The position numbers and the translations under genes were made by a program. Source: Chromatiaceae bacterium (GTDB taxonomy: Bacteria > Pseudomonadota > Gammaproteobacteria > Chromatiales > Chromatiaceae). Taken from it: a stretch of DNA of 64,000 bases. This document shows, in pieces, positions 30,333 to 37,221 of this stretch (its first letter is position 1; each line of letters starts with the position of its first letter). The notes below the pieces were generated by a model. The model was not told the origin of the DNA. It made no database searches and saw only the letters and a list, made by a program, of their open reading frames with translations. Location of the stretch: positions 849,501 to 913,500 of the forward strand of contig JADKCI010000004.1 in the NCBI GenBank assembly GCA_016714645.1. The letters are read 5' to 3'.

Positions 30333-31099
30333 CAGGATTCCTCCGTCTCGGACAAGCTGGCGAGGATGGAGGAGAATTCCGCGCCGACCTTGAGCCCGAT
30401 CAGGGCCGAGATGAGGGGGATGGCCCCGGCGGAAAAGAGATCCCCCAGCGTGCCCAGGGGCAGGATGCGGTTGTCGAGAAAGCCCCCGGCCAGGACCAGG
30501 CCCAGGAGGCCGATGCCGACGAAGAGCAGGCCGGAGAGGGCCTCCAGACCCGTAATCAGGCGGTGGCTGAAGCGCTTGAGGGGCGCGGCCAGCAGCAGGA
30601 GCAGGGTCGCCGAGGCGAGGATGGCGCCGCCCTGGAAGCCGCCGCCCGGTGTCAGATGGCCGTTGGCGAAAACATAGACCCCCAGCAGCAGGATCATGGG
30701 TGTCAGCAGTTGGCTACCGGTGGTCAGCAGTTCGCCCACCGGGACCGGAGCGCCCCGCTGGCCCGGGTTAGCCGCGCCCGGCCGGTCCTTTGCCCCGGGC
30801 TCCGCCCCCTCGTCCGGCTGTTGTTTCGACCCCTGCCGCGCCCCGGGTCCCGCCAGGACCAGGCCGACGATGGCCGCCGTCAGGAAGAGCACCGTGACCT
30901 CCCCCAGGGTATCCAGGCCGCGGTAGCTGATGACGATGGCGGTCACCAGGTTGGCGGCCCCCAGGTCCTGGGCGGTGCGCTCGGCGTAGTAGAGAGCGGT
31001 CGGATTCAGGGCCGGGTCCGGGATGTAACCCACCAGCAGGTTGGCGAAGAGGGCACCCAGGACGGCGAGCAGCAGCAGGGCGGCCAGACGCTTAATCAT
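30332..31099 (-). CDS. MbhE/MrpA-tail domain fused to MnhB (MbsF-like)
   Basis: 255 residues. The first ~85 have two membrane helices with ISYRGLDTLGEVTVLF, the mark of the MrpA C-terminal/MbhE piece. A loop of about 45 hydrophilic Pro/Gly-rich residues follows, then an MnhB domain (LLTTGSQLLTPMILLLG, HLTPGGGFQGGAI). ATG 31099 is preferred over TTG 31108 because GAGG lies nine bases upstream. MBX/MBS operons also lack a separate E gene. Confidence 0.88.
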   Translation of the reverse strand: MIKRLAALLLLAVLGALFANLLVGYIPDPALNPTALYYAERTAQDLGAANLVTAIVISYRGLDTLGEVTVLFLTAAIVGLVLAGPGARQGSKQQPDEGAEPGAKDRPGAANPGQRGAPVPVGELLTTGSQLLTPMILLLGVYVFANGHLTPGGGFQGGAILASATLLLLLAAPLKRFSHRLITGLEALSGLLFVGIGLLGLVLAGGFLDNRILPLGTLGDLFSAGAIPLISALIGLKVGAEFSSILASLSETEES

Positions 31100-31361
31100 G
31101 GTCGTCAACCTCGGGTCCGCCGCGCCGCAACCGGCCCAGCACGAAGAAGAAGAGGAAGGTAGTCAGGCCGCTGCCGATGGCGGCCTCGGTCATGGCGACG
31201 TCCGGGGCCGCCAGGATCAGGAAGAGCACCGAGGCGAAGAGGCTTACCAGGCTCGAGGCCAGGATGGCAATAGGCAGGGACCGGCCGCCGATGGCTACCA
31301 GGGCGGCGACGATCATCGCCAGGCCCAGCAGGCCGGCCAGGATCAGGGTCAGGTCGCTCAT
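31092..31361 (-). CDS. MrpA C-terminal domain protein, DUF4040 (MbsD-like)
   Basis: 89 residues, three membrane helices, with LASSLVSLFASVLFLILAAP then DVAMTEAAIGSGL, the conserved Asp/Glu stretch of DUF4040/MbhD proteins. It corresponds to a piece of the long MrpA of Mrp antiporters. Overlaps its neighbours by 4 (upstream) and 8 (downstream) bases. Confidence 0.88.
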   Translation of the reverse strand: MSDLTLILAGLLGLAMIVAALVAIGGRSLPIAILASSLVSLFASVLFLILAAPDVAMTEAAIGSGLTTFLFFFVLGRLRRGGPEVDDHD

Positions 31362-31714
31362 GAGGCCTCCCCGGTGTCTTCCGCCAGTCGGTCCACCCGG
31401 GTAAGGGGCGATTTTTTCAGGCCGACCCGGTGTGCCGCGCGGGCCAGGATCTGGGACGAGAGGGGGTTGGTAAAGAGGATGAAGAGCCCGATGAGCAACA
31501 GCTTGAGGCCCCATTCGGGGCGCAGGCAGCCGATGCCGGCCAGGCTCAGGAGGGTGCCCAGGGTGGTGGCCTTGGTGCCGGCCTGGATGCGGTTGAAGAC
31601 GTCGGGCATCCGGACCAGCCCGAGGCCGCCGAGGAGCAGGAAGGCGGCACCGGCTACCAGCAGCAGGCCGCCGAGCAGATTGAGCGGCGTGATGGGAAAG
31701 AGGCTCGCGTCCAT
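31358..31714 (-). CDS. mnhG: Na+/H+ antiporter subunit G-like (MbsC-like)
   Basis: 118 residues with three membrane helices and the MnhG motif GLVRMPDVFNRIQAGTKATT. Together with E and F it forms the small-subunit end of Mrp systems. Overlaps by 1 base with mnhF and 4 with the DUF4040 gene. Confidence 0.92.
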   Translation of the reverse strand: MDASLFPITPLNLLGGLLLVAGAAFLLLGGLGLVRMPDVFNRIQAGTKATTLGTLLSLAGIGCLRPEWGLKLLLIGLFILFTNPLSSQILARAAHRVGLKKSPLTRVDRLAEDTGEAS

Positions 31715-31974
31715 CAGAGTCCTCCCTCCAGGTAACGGGCGACCACGATCACCCCCAGGAAGGAGAGGAGGGCATAGATGAGGGCTACATCGAGGTAGAT
31801 GCCGCGGCCCTCGACCAGAGTGGTCAGCAGGATGCCGGTGATGGCGATGATGGTCAGGACGTCGAAGGCCACCACTCGGTCCGCCGCCGTGGGGCCCTGG
31901 AAAAAACGCCAGAGGGCCAGCAGGAAGGCGACCCCGGCCAGGCCGGCCGCCAGGGCCAGGAGGAACTCAACCAT
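31714..31974 (-). CDS. mnhF: Na+/H+ antiporter subunit F-like (MbsB-like)
   Basis: 86 residues, three membrane helices, with the MnhF pattern RFFQGPTAADRVVAFDVLTI and a C-terminal VALIYALLSFLGVIVVARYL. The family Asp in the first conserved loop is kept. Overlaps mnhE by 8 bases. Confidence 0.92.
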   Translation of the reverse strand: MVEFLLALAAGLAGVAFLLALWRFFQGPTAADRVVAFDVLTIIAITGILLTTLVEGRGIYLDVALIYALLSFLGVIVVARYLEGGL

Positions 31975-32533
31975 ACATGACCTCCAGATAGCGCTCGAAA
32001 CCGGCGACGATGCTGGCCGTGGCCCCTTCGATGTCGTCGTGATCCACCCGCACCCAATGGACGTAGAGCCACTCGTCCTGGAGTTCCACCGTCAGGGTCC
32101 CCGGTGTCAGGGTGATCGAACTGGCGAGCAGCAGGCGCCCCATGTGGCTTTTCAGCCGGGTGCGCACCTTGACGATGCCGGGATTCAGGGGCAGTGAAGG
32201 CGACAGGACCAGGGTGGCCAGGCGCAGGTTGGAGCGGACCAGTTCCTTCAGGAAGTACAGCAGGTAGAGGGGGGCCGCCCGCAAGGCCGCCGGGGTGGCC
32301 CTGAACTCAGTCAAGGGGGATAGGCTGCCGCGGAACAGGCTAGCGATCACCAGCGCCGCCACCAGGCCCAGTATGAGGACATCCGGGGCCAGGGAGGCAT
32401 TGAGCATCAACCAAAGGGTGAGCAGGATGAAGAACAGCGGGACCATGAGTCGATTGGGGCCAAAAGGGGAGAAGAGGCTGTCACCGACCGTCGCCAGGTA
32501 AACCAGGGGCGTGGAGAGTGACGGGGAGGGCAC
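31967..32533 (-). CDS. mnhE: Na+/H+ antiporter subunit E-like (MbsA-like), first gene of operon
   Basis: 188 residues: two or three N-terminal membrane helices, then a soluble MnhE tail with SSITLTPGTLTVELQDEWLY and VHWVRVD. It opens the 13-gene minus-strand operon, so the promoter should lie in 32534-32700, a strikingly AT-rich patch. Confidence 0.92.
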   Translation of the reverse strand: MPSPSLSTPLVYLATVGDSLFSPFGPNRLMVPLFFILLTLWLMLNASLAPDVLILGLVAALVIASLFRGSLSPLTEFRATPAALRAAPLYLLYFLKELVRSNLRLATLVLSPSLPLNPGIVKVRTRLKSHMGRLLLASSITLTPGTLTVELQDEWLYVHWVRVDHDDIEGATASIVAGFERYLEVMYG

Positions 32534-32653
32534 GGGGCCGCATTAAAAAGACTGGCCAGTGTGCCACCGCCTCAATATTTTAGCTAATGCTAATATTCTT
32601 TCGTTACCTTTGCGTGAAGATTGCAAGGCAAGCGTTGCCTTTGCGATTGCGCA
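32534..32653. promoter_or_regulatory. Divergent control region of the MBS-like operon
   Basis: AT-rich island between the minus-strand operon and a plus-strand gene. It contains repeated TAATATT/GCTAAT words (32571-32597) and a hairpin at 32623-32644 (GCAAGGCAA, GCG, TTGCCTTTGC with one bulge). A minus-strand promoter is expected here, but no clean -35/-10 pair is seen. The hairpin may be an operator or an attenuator for the operon or its divergent neighbour. Confidence 0.4.
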
Positions 32654-32680
32654 ATGACACCGGGGGCTACTTCCTATAAT
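32654..32680 (+). promoter_or_regulatory. Sigma70-like promoter for the plus-strand gene at 32749
   Basis: ATGACA (32654-32659), a 15-base spacer and a perfect TATAAT (32675-32680). The spacer is short, so strength is uncertain. The predicted start of transcription is about 60 bases before the ATG at 32749. Confidence 0.5.
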
Positions 32681-32748
32681 TTTGCTCGGGAATGGGCCGG
32701 GCCGCTTCGGCCCCTGTCCTTGACGAACTCCCGAGAGGCCCATCACCG

Positions 32749-33195
32749 ATGGATACTTTTACGCGTAACTACAGCATCGGCCTGGCGTCCCTGGCGCTGG
32801 CCCTGGTCCTCTTCTGGCTCTATTCCCTCTGGGCACCCCGGGTTTGGGAACTGAATGAGCTTCTGGAGGCAGAGTCGGTAGTGGCCGCTTACCCCTATGC
32901 CTTTCGGGTGGTTGAGTTCAGCGATGGGGTTGCCATCCTCTCGACCCCGCGGTCCTTCGCCTTCCCGGCTGTCCGCTTTCTGCCCATTCTTTACCCGGAG
33001 TTGGCGAATCTGGCCCAGGAGGACCCCCGCATGGTCGCCGCGCAGCAGCGCCTCATTGACGCTCAGAAAGGGGCCATGGAATTGGTTCAGAAGCAGCCGG
33101 ACGTGCGCCTGGTCCGCTGGATGCTGGATGTCGGTTGGCTTGCGGACCATGGCATCCAGGTCCAGCAGACCGATATCGAGGAGGCTACGCCCTGA
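32749..33195 (+). CDS. Membrane-anchored protein of unknown function
   Basis: 148 residues, family not recognised. Residues ~9-29 are one membrane helix (SIGLASLALALVLFWLYSLW) with a short basic N-terminus, so the remaining ~115 residues probably face the periplasm. That part is rich in FP/LP turns (RSFAFPAVRFLPILYPELA) and helical. ATG 32749 has GAGAGG about ten bases upstream and is preferred over ATG 32692. It stands divergently to the MBS-like operon and may share its regulation. Confidence 0.75.
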   Translation: MDTFTRNYSIGLASLALALVLFWLYSLWAPRVWELNELLEAESVVAAYPYAFRVVEFSDGVAILSTPRSFAFPAVRFLPILYPELANLAQEDPRMVAAQQRLIDAQKGAMELVQKQPDVRLVRWMLDVGWLADHGIQVQQTDIEEATP

Positions 33196-33314
33196 GGGCC
33201 AGGGGGATGGTGACCTTGATCCGTCGGACTCCACCCCCATCCATTAAATAGCTATCCGGCGCTTAAACTCCGTCGGATGAATTTTCAGAAACCCTAGCCA
33301 AGGCCAATTGAAGG

Positions 33315-33770
33315 ATGCGTATCGCGATTACCAGCCAAAACTTCAAAACCATCACGGGCCATGCCGGCAAAACCCGCCGCTTTCTGGTTTATGAGACGGA
33401 CAGCCAGTGCCTGCCAACCGAGGTGGAACGGATCGACCTGCCGGCGGAGATGTCTCTGCACGCTTACCACGGCGAGGATCATCCGCTCTTTCTTGCCGGG
33501 CTTGAATCCCTGATCACCCAGGGGGCGGGCCAGGGGTTCGTGCAACGTCTGAGCCGACATGGCATCCGGGTGTTTGTGACCAGTGAATCCGATCCGGTGC
33601 AGGCCGCCTCCCGGGTGGCGGCTGGGGTGGCCCTTGCCCCCGGGCTGCCGCACGACCACGAGCATGATGACGAGCACGCACCGGGTCATAACCAGGGTCG
33701 GAATCTCGGCCAGGTTCGCCTGGCGGGACGGGGCCAGCCTGCCGTGCTTGTTCAGCCCAAGAGTGCGTGA
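33315..33770 (+). CDS. NifX/NafY-like FeMo-cofactor-binding domain protein
   Basis: 151 residues. The first ~105 show the dinitrogenase FeMo-cofactor domain (MRIAITSQNFKTITGHAGKT, then FLVYE, and SDPVQAASRVAAG). The tail is His/Asp/Glu-rich (HDHEHDDEHAPGHN), a likely metal-binding segment. Relatives bind Fe-S or heterometal clusters; not all serve nitrogenase, and no nif gene is nearby. AAGG directly abuts the ATG, so the ribosome site is poor. Confidence 0.82.
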   Translation: MRIAITSQNFKTITGHAGKTRRFLVYETDSQCLPTEVERIDLPAEMSLHAYHGEDHPLFLAGLESLITQGAGQGFVQRLSRHGIRVFVTSESDPVQAASRVAAGVALAPGLPHDHEHDDEHAPGHNQGRNLGQVRLAGRGQPAVLVQPKSA

Positions 33771-33866
33771 CCCCATCCACCATCGGGTAAATCCATTTTA
33801 ATTTCAACCCAACTCGAGTCCCTGGCCAAGGGGCCCCTCACAAACCCTCGCATGGAGATAACCCAC

Positions 33867-34064
33867 ATGAATTTCACCAAGAACACTGGCACCATTGACC
33901 GCGCCCTGCGCGCCATCGTTGGCCTGCTCCTGATCGGCCTGACTCTGACCGGCATCATTGGCGTCTGGGGCTGGATTGGTGTCGTCCCCCTGGCGACCGC
34001 CGCCCTCGGCTGGTGCCCGGCCTACACCCTGCTTGGCATCAAGACCTGCCCGACCAAGAACTAA
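33867..34064 (+). CDS. DUF2892 small inner-membrane protein
   Basis: 65 residues with NVGTIDR-like start (NTGTIDRALRAIVGLLLIG), two membrane helices and the family end GWCPAYTLLGIKTC. The two cysteines near the end are typical. DUF2892 also forms the membrane part of rhodanese YgaP, giving a loose link to sulfur transfer. ATG 33867 is chosen because GGAG lies nine bases upstream; an in-frame ATG at 33852 is less likely. Confidence 0.85.
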   Translation: MNFTKNTGTIDRALRAIVGLLLIGLTLTGIIGVWGWIGVVPLATAALGWCPAYTLLGIKTCPTKN

Positions 34065-34121
34065 GAGGTAAGTCCCGGCCGCGGCCGGGCCCTGGTCACC
34101 CTTAACCCCTTCGAGAATCCG

Positions 34122-34298
34122 ATGTTCAAGTCCACTCTCATTACCGGTCTCGTGCTGGCCGTCATGATGCTGCATACCCAACCCGCGACCGCGGATCTTG
34201 ATCGGAGCCAGGTTCTCCAAGTGGTATCCGGTCCCATGGCTATTGTCCCTGCAATGGTCATCTGCGCGGTGTCGGCCAGGGCTGTTAACCCCACTTAA
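34122..34298 (+). CDS. Possible small secreted protein
   Basis: 58 codons from ATG 34122 to TAA 34298. Residues 1-24 look like a signal peptide (MFKSTLITGLVLAVMML, cleavage near PATA/DLD). The remaining ~34 residues contain one Cys and are not recognised. The ribosome site is weak (CGAGAA). It could be the remnant of a larger exported protein between the DUF2892 and DsrE-like genes. Confidence 0.4.
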   Translation: MFKSTLITGLVLAVMMLHTQPATADLDRSQVLQVVSGPMAIVPAMVICAVSARAVNPT

Positions 34299-34323
34299 CT
34301 TTCCCTCCGAGGAGTACGGCATT

Positions 34324-34740
34324 GTGAAGAAGTCTCTTATTGCCATGGCTCTCACCCTGGGCTCGGGCCTGGCCCTGGCGGAGAGCCAGCCGGTGACCCT
34401 GGTGCTTACCGAGGATGACACCATGACCCAGGGTATCGCCCTGGTGCTCGCTAATCAGATGCAGGAGCAGGGCGCGCAGGTCAGCATCCTCTTGTGCGAT
34501 CAGGCCGGGGATCTGGCGCTGAAGGATGCCGGGGGCGAGCCCCTCAAGCCCAATAACGTCACCCCGGCGCAGTTGCTGGACGGTGCCATCAAGAAGGGTG
34601 CCACTGCCTCGGTTTGTGCCCTCTATCTGCCGAACACCGGTCACAAGCCGGAGGATCTCAAGGAAGGCATCATCCCAGCCAAACCCGCCGAGATGGGCCG
34701 TGCCCTACTGGAGCCCAATCGCAAGGTCTTTACCTTCTGA
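34324..34740 (+). CDS. Exported DsrE-family protein
   Basis: 138 residues from GTG 34324, with GAGGAG about ten bases upstream. The first 20 residues form a signal peptide (SLIAMALTLGSGLALAES). The mature part has a DsrE fold pattern: VTLVLTEDDTMTQGIALVLA, ILLCDQAG, and VCALYLPN where DsrE/TusD proteins carry their sulfur-accepting Cys. DsrE-family proteins bind or relay sulfane sulfur; this one should act in the periplasm. A hairpin follows the gene. Confidence 0.85.
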   Translation: MKKSLIAMALTLGSGLALAESQPVTLVLTEDDTMTQGIALVLANQMQEQGAQVSILLCDQAGDLALKDAGGEPLKPNNVTPAQLLDGAIKKGATASVCALYLPNTGHKPEDLKEGIIPAKPAEMGRALLEPNRKVFTF

Positions 34741-34771
34741 TTGTCTGGCCAATGACCCTTCTAACCACCCC

Positions 34772-34798
34772 GGGACCCCGGAAGAGGTCCGGGGTCCC
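34772..34798 (+). terminator. GC-rich hairpin after the DsrE-like gene
   Basis: Perfect 10-base arms GGGACCCCGG (34772-34781) and CCGGGGTCCC (34789-34798) with a 7-base loop, 31 bases after the stop. No T-run follows, so it may end transcription with help or only stabilise the mRNA. Confidence 0.55.
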
Positions 34799-34860
34799 CC
34801 GCACCTCTGGGCTAATTCCGTCCAGAATGTAACCAATCAATGACCAAAGAGGTTTCAATC

Positions 34861-35511
34861 ATGGATACCTCCGTCGCCAACAACCCCGTCCTGCCCCGCT
34901 TGAATGAGCCAGCCCCGGCCTTCAGTGCCCCTACCACTCATGGGGTTAAGACCCTGGAGGACTACAAGGGCAAGTGGTTGGTGCTTTTTTCCCATCCGGC
35001 CGACTTCACTCCGGTATGTACCACCGAATTCATCGCCTTTGCCAAGCGCCATGCCGATTTCCAGGCCATCGGCTGTGAACTCTTGGGTCTATCCATCGAC
35101 AGCACCTACTCCCACATCGCCTGGGAGCGCAATATCAAAGAGAAGTTTGGCGTCGAGATCCGCTTCCCCATCATCGCCGACCTGTCCATGCAGGTGGCCA
35201 AGGCCTATGGCATGATTCAGCCCGGCGCCAGCGACACCTCGGCGGTGCGGGCCACCTTCATCATTGACCCACAGAGCATCCTGCGCGCCATGGTCTACTA
35301 CCCCATGAGCAATGGCCGATCCATTGATGAATTCGTGGGCCTAGTCAAGGCGATGCAGACCTCGGACCAGAATAAGGTGGCCACGCCGGAGAACTGGCAG
35401 CCGGGGGACAAAGTCATTGTGCCGCCACCGGGTACCGCAGAGGCCGCCGAGACACGCATGAACGAAGGTTACGAGTGTACCGATTGGTACTACTGCACTA
35501 AAACCCTCTAA
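34861..35511 (+). CDS. Prx6-type peroxiredoxin
   Basis: 216 residues. Peroxidatic Cys53 lies in HPADFTPVCTTEF. The C-terminus has two further cysteines, Cys206 and Cys212 (YECTDWYYCTKTL), the layout known from the archaeal/thermophile AhpC2 branch of Prx6. It reduces peroxides in the cytoplasm. ATG 34861 is preferred over ATG 34840 because AGAGG stands eight bases upstream. Confidence 0.93.
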   Translation: MDTSVANNPVLPRLNEPAPAFSAPTTHGVKTLEDYKGKWLVLFSHPADFTPVCTTEFIAFAKRHADFQAIGCELLGLSIDSTYSHIAWERNIKEKFGVEIRFPIIADLSMQVAKAYGMIQPGASDTSAVRATFIIDPQSILRAMVYYPMSNGRSIDEFVGLVKAMQTSDQNKVATPENWQPGDKVIVPPPGTAEAAETRMNEGYECTDWYYCTKTL

Positions 35512-35516
35512 GGAAG

Positions 35517-35609
35517 GGTTCAAAAACAGGTGGTACAAGGCTAAGCCGTAGTCGGGTTACGCCGGGCCAACCCGACCCGATTTAAGACTGTGCCGGTTAT
35601 TTTTGAACC
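35517..35609. repeat. MITE-like element with inner hairpin
   Basis: Terminal inverted repeats GGTTCAAAAA (35517-35526) and TTTTTGAACC (35600-35609) enclose a hairpin (GTCGGGTT 35551-35558 against AACCCGAC 35569-35576) of a type dispersed in many gammaproteobacterial genomes. The whole is 93 bases and starts 6 bases after the peroxiredoxin stop. The rest of the gene-free stretch to 35855 has only a short CCCTT/AAGGG palindrome and no gene. Confidence 0.5.
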
Positions 35610-35855
35610 GTGACTAAAAGTCCCTTCAAGGGTCCCGCCAAGGAAAGTTAGGCGTGACCCGTGGGGCTGGCCGGGCCTGGCTGGCCTGAGCCTTGCCACG
35701 CTGGGCAACGTCATGAGTTCGCCCACGAATCCAGGGTCTTTTCCTCACCTTTATCGGGTACCTGACAGGGATGTTGGGCTCCCGCCTCCGTCGTGCCCAG
35801 GCAAGCCTTGATGCTGTGCGGGTGATACGTCATTCCCCAGCGGGAACCCCAGTTT

Positions 35856-36755
35856 ATGATCGAGATGCTTGGCTTGATGCTCCTGGTGGCTATCGTCGCG
35901 ATCCCGGTGGGCGTGCATCTGGGCTTTCGTGCCCCGCGGGTGCGCGAGCAGGGGTCCCCCGCTGATTTTGGCCTCGCCTTCGAGGAGGTCCGCATTCCCA
36001 CGGTGCGCGGCCGGACCTTGTTTGGCTGGCTGCTGCCGGCGCCGGGTGCCCAAGGTACCCTGGTCCTCTTGCATGGCTGGGGGAGCAACGCGGAACATTT
36101 GCTGCCCCTGGCCGCGCCCCTGCGGCGAGGTGGCCTGAATATCCTGCTGTGCGACGCCCGCAACCACGGCGATAGCGACGGGGACACCTTTTCCTCCCTG
36201 CCGCGCTTTGCCGAGGACCTCGGCATGGCCATCGCCTGGCTCAGGCACCATCACCCGCGCCGCGCCGCGCGCATCGCCGTTCTGGGCCACTCGGTCGGCG
36301 CCGGTGCGGCCTTGCTCGAGACCTCGCGCAATCCGGCCATCGCCGCCGTCATTAGCATCGCCGCCTTCGCCCATCCCGCCGAGGTCACCGAGCACTATCT
36401 GCGCCCTCTGCATCCGCCGGCCTTCGTCATCCGCCTGGTGATCCGCTATGTGGAATGGGTCATCGGCCATCGGTTCGACGTCATCGCCCCCATCAATACC
36501 GTCCGCCATATCGACTGCCCGATCTTACTGGTCCATGGCCAGGACGACCGTATCGTGCCGGTGGCGGACGCGCGCCGCATCCTGGCCAACTTTCGCGCCC
36601 CCGGGGCTCGCTTGCTAGAGGTGACGGGCGCGGGCCATGATTCGGTGGACCGGATCGATCGGTACATCCCAGAACTGCTGGATTTTCTGGACGGGGTGCG
36701 TCGGGGTCAGGCGGGGATTCGCGGTTGCGGGGACTTGCTTCGGTTGGCAAGGTGA
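35856..36755 (+). CDS. Alpha/beta hydrolase
   Basis: 299 residues. The N-terminal ~20 residues form a membrane anchor (LGLMLLVAIVAIPVGVHLG). The hydrolase core shows the oxyanion stretch LLHGWGSNAEH, nucleophile Ser146 in GHSVGAG, an acid in HGQDDRIV (Asp230/231) and His261 in GAGHDS. It resembles membrane-anchored prolyl-oligopeptidase/FrsA-like esterases; the substrate is unknown. It stands alone. Confidence 0.85.
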   Translation: MIEMLGLMLLVAIVAIPVGVHLGFRAPRVREQGSPADFGLAFEEVRIPTVRGRTLFGWLLPAPGAQGTLVLLHGWGSNAEHLLPLAAPLRRGGLNILLCDARNHGDSDGDTFSSLPRFAEDLGMAIAWLRHHHPRRAARIAVLGHSVGAGAALLETSRNPAIAAVISIAAFAHPAEVTEHYLRPLHPPAFVIRLVIRYVEWVIGHRFDVIAPINTVRHIDCPILLVHGQDDRIVPVADARRILANFRAPGARLLEVTGAGHDSVDRIDRYIPELLDFLDGVRRGQAGIRGCGDLLRLAR

Positions 36756-36777
36756 TTTCTGAGCGTCAAGCTAGGGA

Positions 36778-36806
36778 TTGACATTTGTATATTAGCAGAT
36801 GATAAT
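36778..36806 (+). promoter_or_regulatory. Strong sigma70 promoter for the secreted repeat protein
   Basis: TTGACA (36778-36783), a 17-base spacer and GATAAT (36801-36806), embedded in a marked AT-rich patch. The expected transcription start is about 30 bases before the ATG at 36844. This is the best consensus promoter in the window. Confidence 0.75.
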
Positions 36807-36843
36807 ATACCTAACTTGACGCAACTTCTTGGGAGAGCCTCAA

Positions 36844-37221
36844 ATGCTCAGATCTACCTTCATCGCCGGCGGTTTCGCCCTTTTGCTCGCCAGCGCTAAT
36901 ACTCAAGCCGCCGCCCTGGACGACGCCAGCGCCCGGCAACTGGAACCCGCCCTCAATGGCGAAGTCTCCGCCACGGGCCTCTTCCCCTCCCAGGCGATGG
37001 AAGATGCTTTCAACGACTATCTGGCCTGGACCAAGACCGAGGGTCTGAGCCGCCTGGCCGCCTTCGAGCCGGTCGTCCGCGATTTCCCGGAAGGTCAGGG
37101 CTCCCTGTCGGGTCGATTTCCCAACCAGGCCATGGAAGACCAATTCAAGGAATACCTGGCCTGGACGGGTGAAGGCCATTCCGGTCTTTTCTACGCCTTC
37201 CGCGCCGTCGAATTCAACTAA
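36844..37221 (+). CDS. Exported protein with an internal duplication, unknown function
   Basis: 125 residues. Residues 1-23 are a signal peptide ending NTQAA. Two 18-residue repeats 45 residues apart read LFPSQAMEDAFNDYLAWT (46-63) and RFPNQAMEDQFKEYLAWT (91-108), each followed by a Phe-rich stretch (AAFEPVV, YAFRAVEF). No cysteine is present. I do not recognise the family. GGGAG lies eight bases before ATG 36844. With its own near-consensus promoter and terminator it is a compact, probably highly expressed single-gene unit. Confidence 0.8.
   Translation: MLRSTFIAGGFALLLASANTQAAALDDASARQLEPALNGEVSATGLFPSQAMEDAFNDYLAWTKTEGLSRLAAFEPVVRDFPEGQGSLSGRFPNQAMEDQFKEYLAWTGEGHSGLFYAFRAVEFN

Noticed and set aside
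21533..32533. Ordinary Complex I (nuo operon)
   Set aside because: nuoA, nuoE, nuoF, nuoG and nuoJ are absent, MrpE/F/G/B are present, and NuoB lacks one N2 ligand.
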